Source: Pedobacter suwonensis
Lineage (GTDB): Bacteria > Bacteroidota > Bacteroidia > Sphingobacteriales > Sphingobacteriaceae
Length of the DNA: 64,000 nucleotides
Reading direction: 5' to 3'
Assembly (NCBI RefSeq): GCF_900111825.1
Contig: NZ_FOJM01000003.1
Span: forward strand, 248,001 to 312,000
Both the position numbers and the translations under genes were made by a program. Below the pieces are notes generated by a model. The model was not told the origin of the DNA. It saw only the letters and a list, made by a program, of their open reading frames with translations, and did not search any database. Every line of letters begins with the position of its first letter. The stretch's first letter is position 1. Below are positions 63,314 to 64,000 of the stretch, piece after piece.

Positions 63314-64000
63314 ATGATTAAGCAGCCACCATATTTAAAAAAAGGAGATAAGATTGCACTGGTATGTCCGGCAAAGAAATTACCCAAACCGATAGACCAT
63401 GCGATAGCGCAACTGGAAAGCTGGGGCCTGGAAGTTGTTATTGGCGAAAGTGTATATGCCAGCCACCATCAATTTGCAGGGGATGATGCCTTAAGAGCGG
63501 AAGATATTCAGCGTTTTTTAGCTGATCCATCTATCAAAGCCATTATTTCAGGACGTGGGGGCTATGGTACCATCCGGATTATTGACGACCTTGACTTTAC
63601 TGAATTTAACAAAAACCCGAAATGGTTGGTGGGTTTCAGCGATATTACGGTTTTGCTATCTCATCTGATTGCACAATGCAATTGCCAATGTATACATGCC
63701 CAAATGCCCTATACATTTGATGAGTCTACTCCTGAGGCTTTAAGCTCTTTAGAAAAGGCTTTATTTGGCGAGAAACAGACCTATTCGTATCAAAGCTTGT
63801 TTAAAAACAGGGAAGGGGAGGCAAGCGGAATTTTAATCGGTGGCAATTTAAGCTTGCTTACGATGGTACAGGGCTCGGTTTCGGAAATGGATTTTACCGA
63901 TAAAATTCTCTTTTTGGAGGATGTAGGTGAACAGGAATATGGTATAGATCGCATGTTGCGTATGCTGAAAAGAGCGGGAAAGTTAAAAAACTTAAAGGGA
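63314..64000 (+). CDS. LD-carboxypeptidase (S66) N-terminal part, runs off the right edge
   Basis: The ATG at 63314 opens a frame to the window edge (229 codons). It has [47 protein letters not shown] with nucleophile Ser109, and [18 protein letters not shown] holding the conserved Glu. These enzymes trim D-Ala from peptidoglycan tetrapeptides in cell-wall recycling. The C-terminal part with the catalytic His is outside the window. Confidence 0.92.
   Translation, partial: MIKQPPYLKKGDKIALVCPAKKLPKPIDHAIAQLESWGLEVVIGESVYASHHQFAGDDALRAEDIQRFLADPSIKAIISGRGGYGTIRIIDDLDFTEFNKNPKWLVGFSDITVLLSHLIAQCNCQCIHAQMPYTFDESTPEALSSLEKALFGEKQTYSYQSLFKNREGEASGILIGGNLSLLTMVQGSVSEMDFTDKILFLEDVGEQEYGIDRMLRMLKRAGKLKNLKG

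Overview
The window looks like chromosomal DNA from a Bacteroidota, most likely Sphingobacteriaceae and Pedobacter-like. This is inferred from several signs. The surface proteins are of the TonB-receptor/outer-membrane beta-barrel type. The two-component systems are LytS/LytTR and TPR-kinase types. Promoter elements fit the Bacteroidota -7 consensus TAnnTTTG, and starts lack clear Shine-Dalgarno sequences. MetG is fused to a C-terminal tRNA-binding domain. No rRNA, insertion sequence, integrase or CRISPR array was seen.

Layout. (1) 1-553: N-terminal part of an ABC-F ATPase, cut by the window edge. (2) 1201-7789: a TPP-riboswitch-led thiamine operon, thiS-thiC-tenI-like-thiE-thiG-thiH-thiF. 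(3) 7835-26306: a lanthipeptide locus. It holds eight intact Cys-rich double-Gly precursors, one decayed precursor and two odd upstream peptides. It also has two full-length LanB dehydratases, a LanC cyclase, a luciferase-like monooxygenase, a C39-peptidase ABC exporter with what looks like a shortened HlyD adaptor, an outer-membrane receptor, and a LytS/LytTR pair. Class I tailoring enzymes are thus paired with a class II style leader and exporter. (4) 26307-28933: a decayed rhodanese fragment resembling the thiF tail, a lipoprotein and an unknown two-TM protein. (5) 28934-31526: a tiny GDPG-rich exported peptide, a perfect hairpin, then a TPR histidine kinase and response regulator.

(6) 31795-49237 is the most interesting part. 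Three transcription units (a solo HSDR_N nuclease-domain protein; a membrane/vWA/YidD-like operon; and a long leftward operon) each carry the same composite promoter: inverted repeat TTACGG-N4-CCGTAA, exactly 21 nt, then TACTTTTG. The long operon encodes a vWA-like lipoprotein, a three-TM protein, a tubulin-like GTPase, a 1300-aa Hsp70/actin-fold ATPase, a second possible actin-fold partner with a Pro-rich tail, two TerD proteins and an OmpA-domain membrane protein. It reads as a co-regulated envelope-spanning cytoskeletal/TerD stress or defence system, and the neighbouring two-component system is a candidate regulator.

(7) 49396-51740: a recent tandem duplication of a head-GIN (DUF2807) adhesin-like gene with its tandem-repeat operator. 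A fragment of the nearby AraC gene and a broken secreted-protein gene lie between the copies. (8) 51898-64000: aldo/keto reductase plus AraC regulator, S41 peptidase, HxlR regulator, DoxX-like protein, DsbA/FrnE oxidoreductase, an arsenic operon (arsR, DUF6428, arsC-like, acr3), tRNA-Arg(CCU), an SDR, metG, and the start of an LD-carboxypeptidase gene at the right edge.
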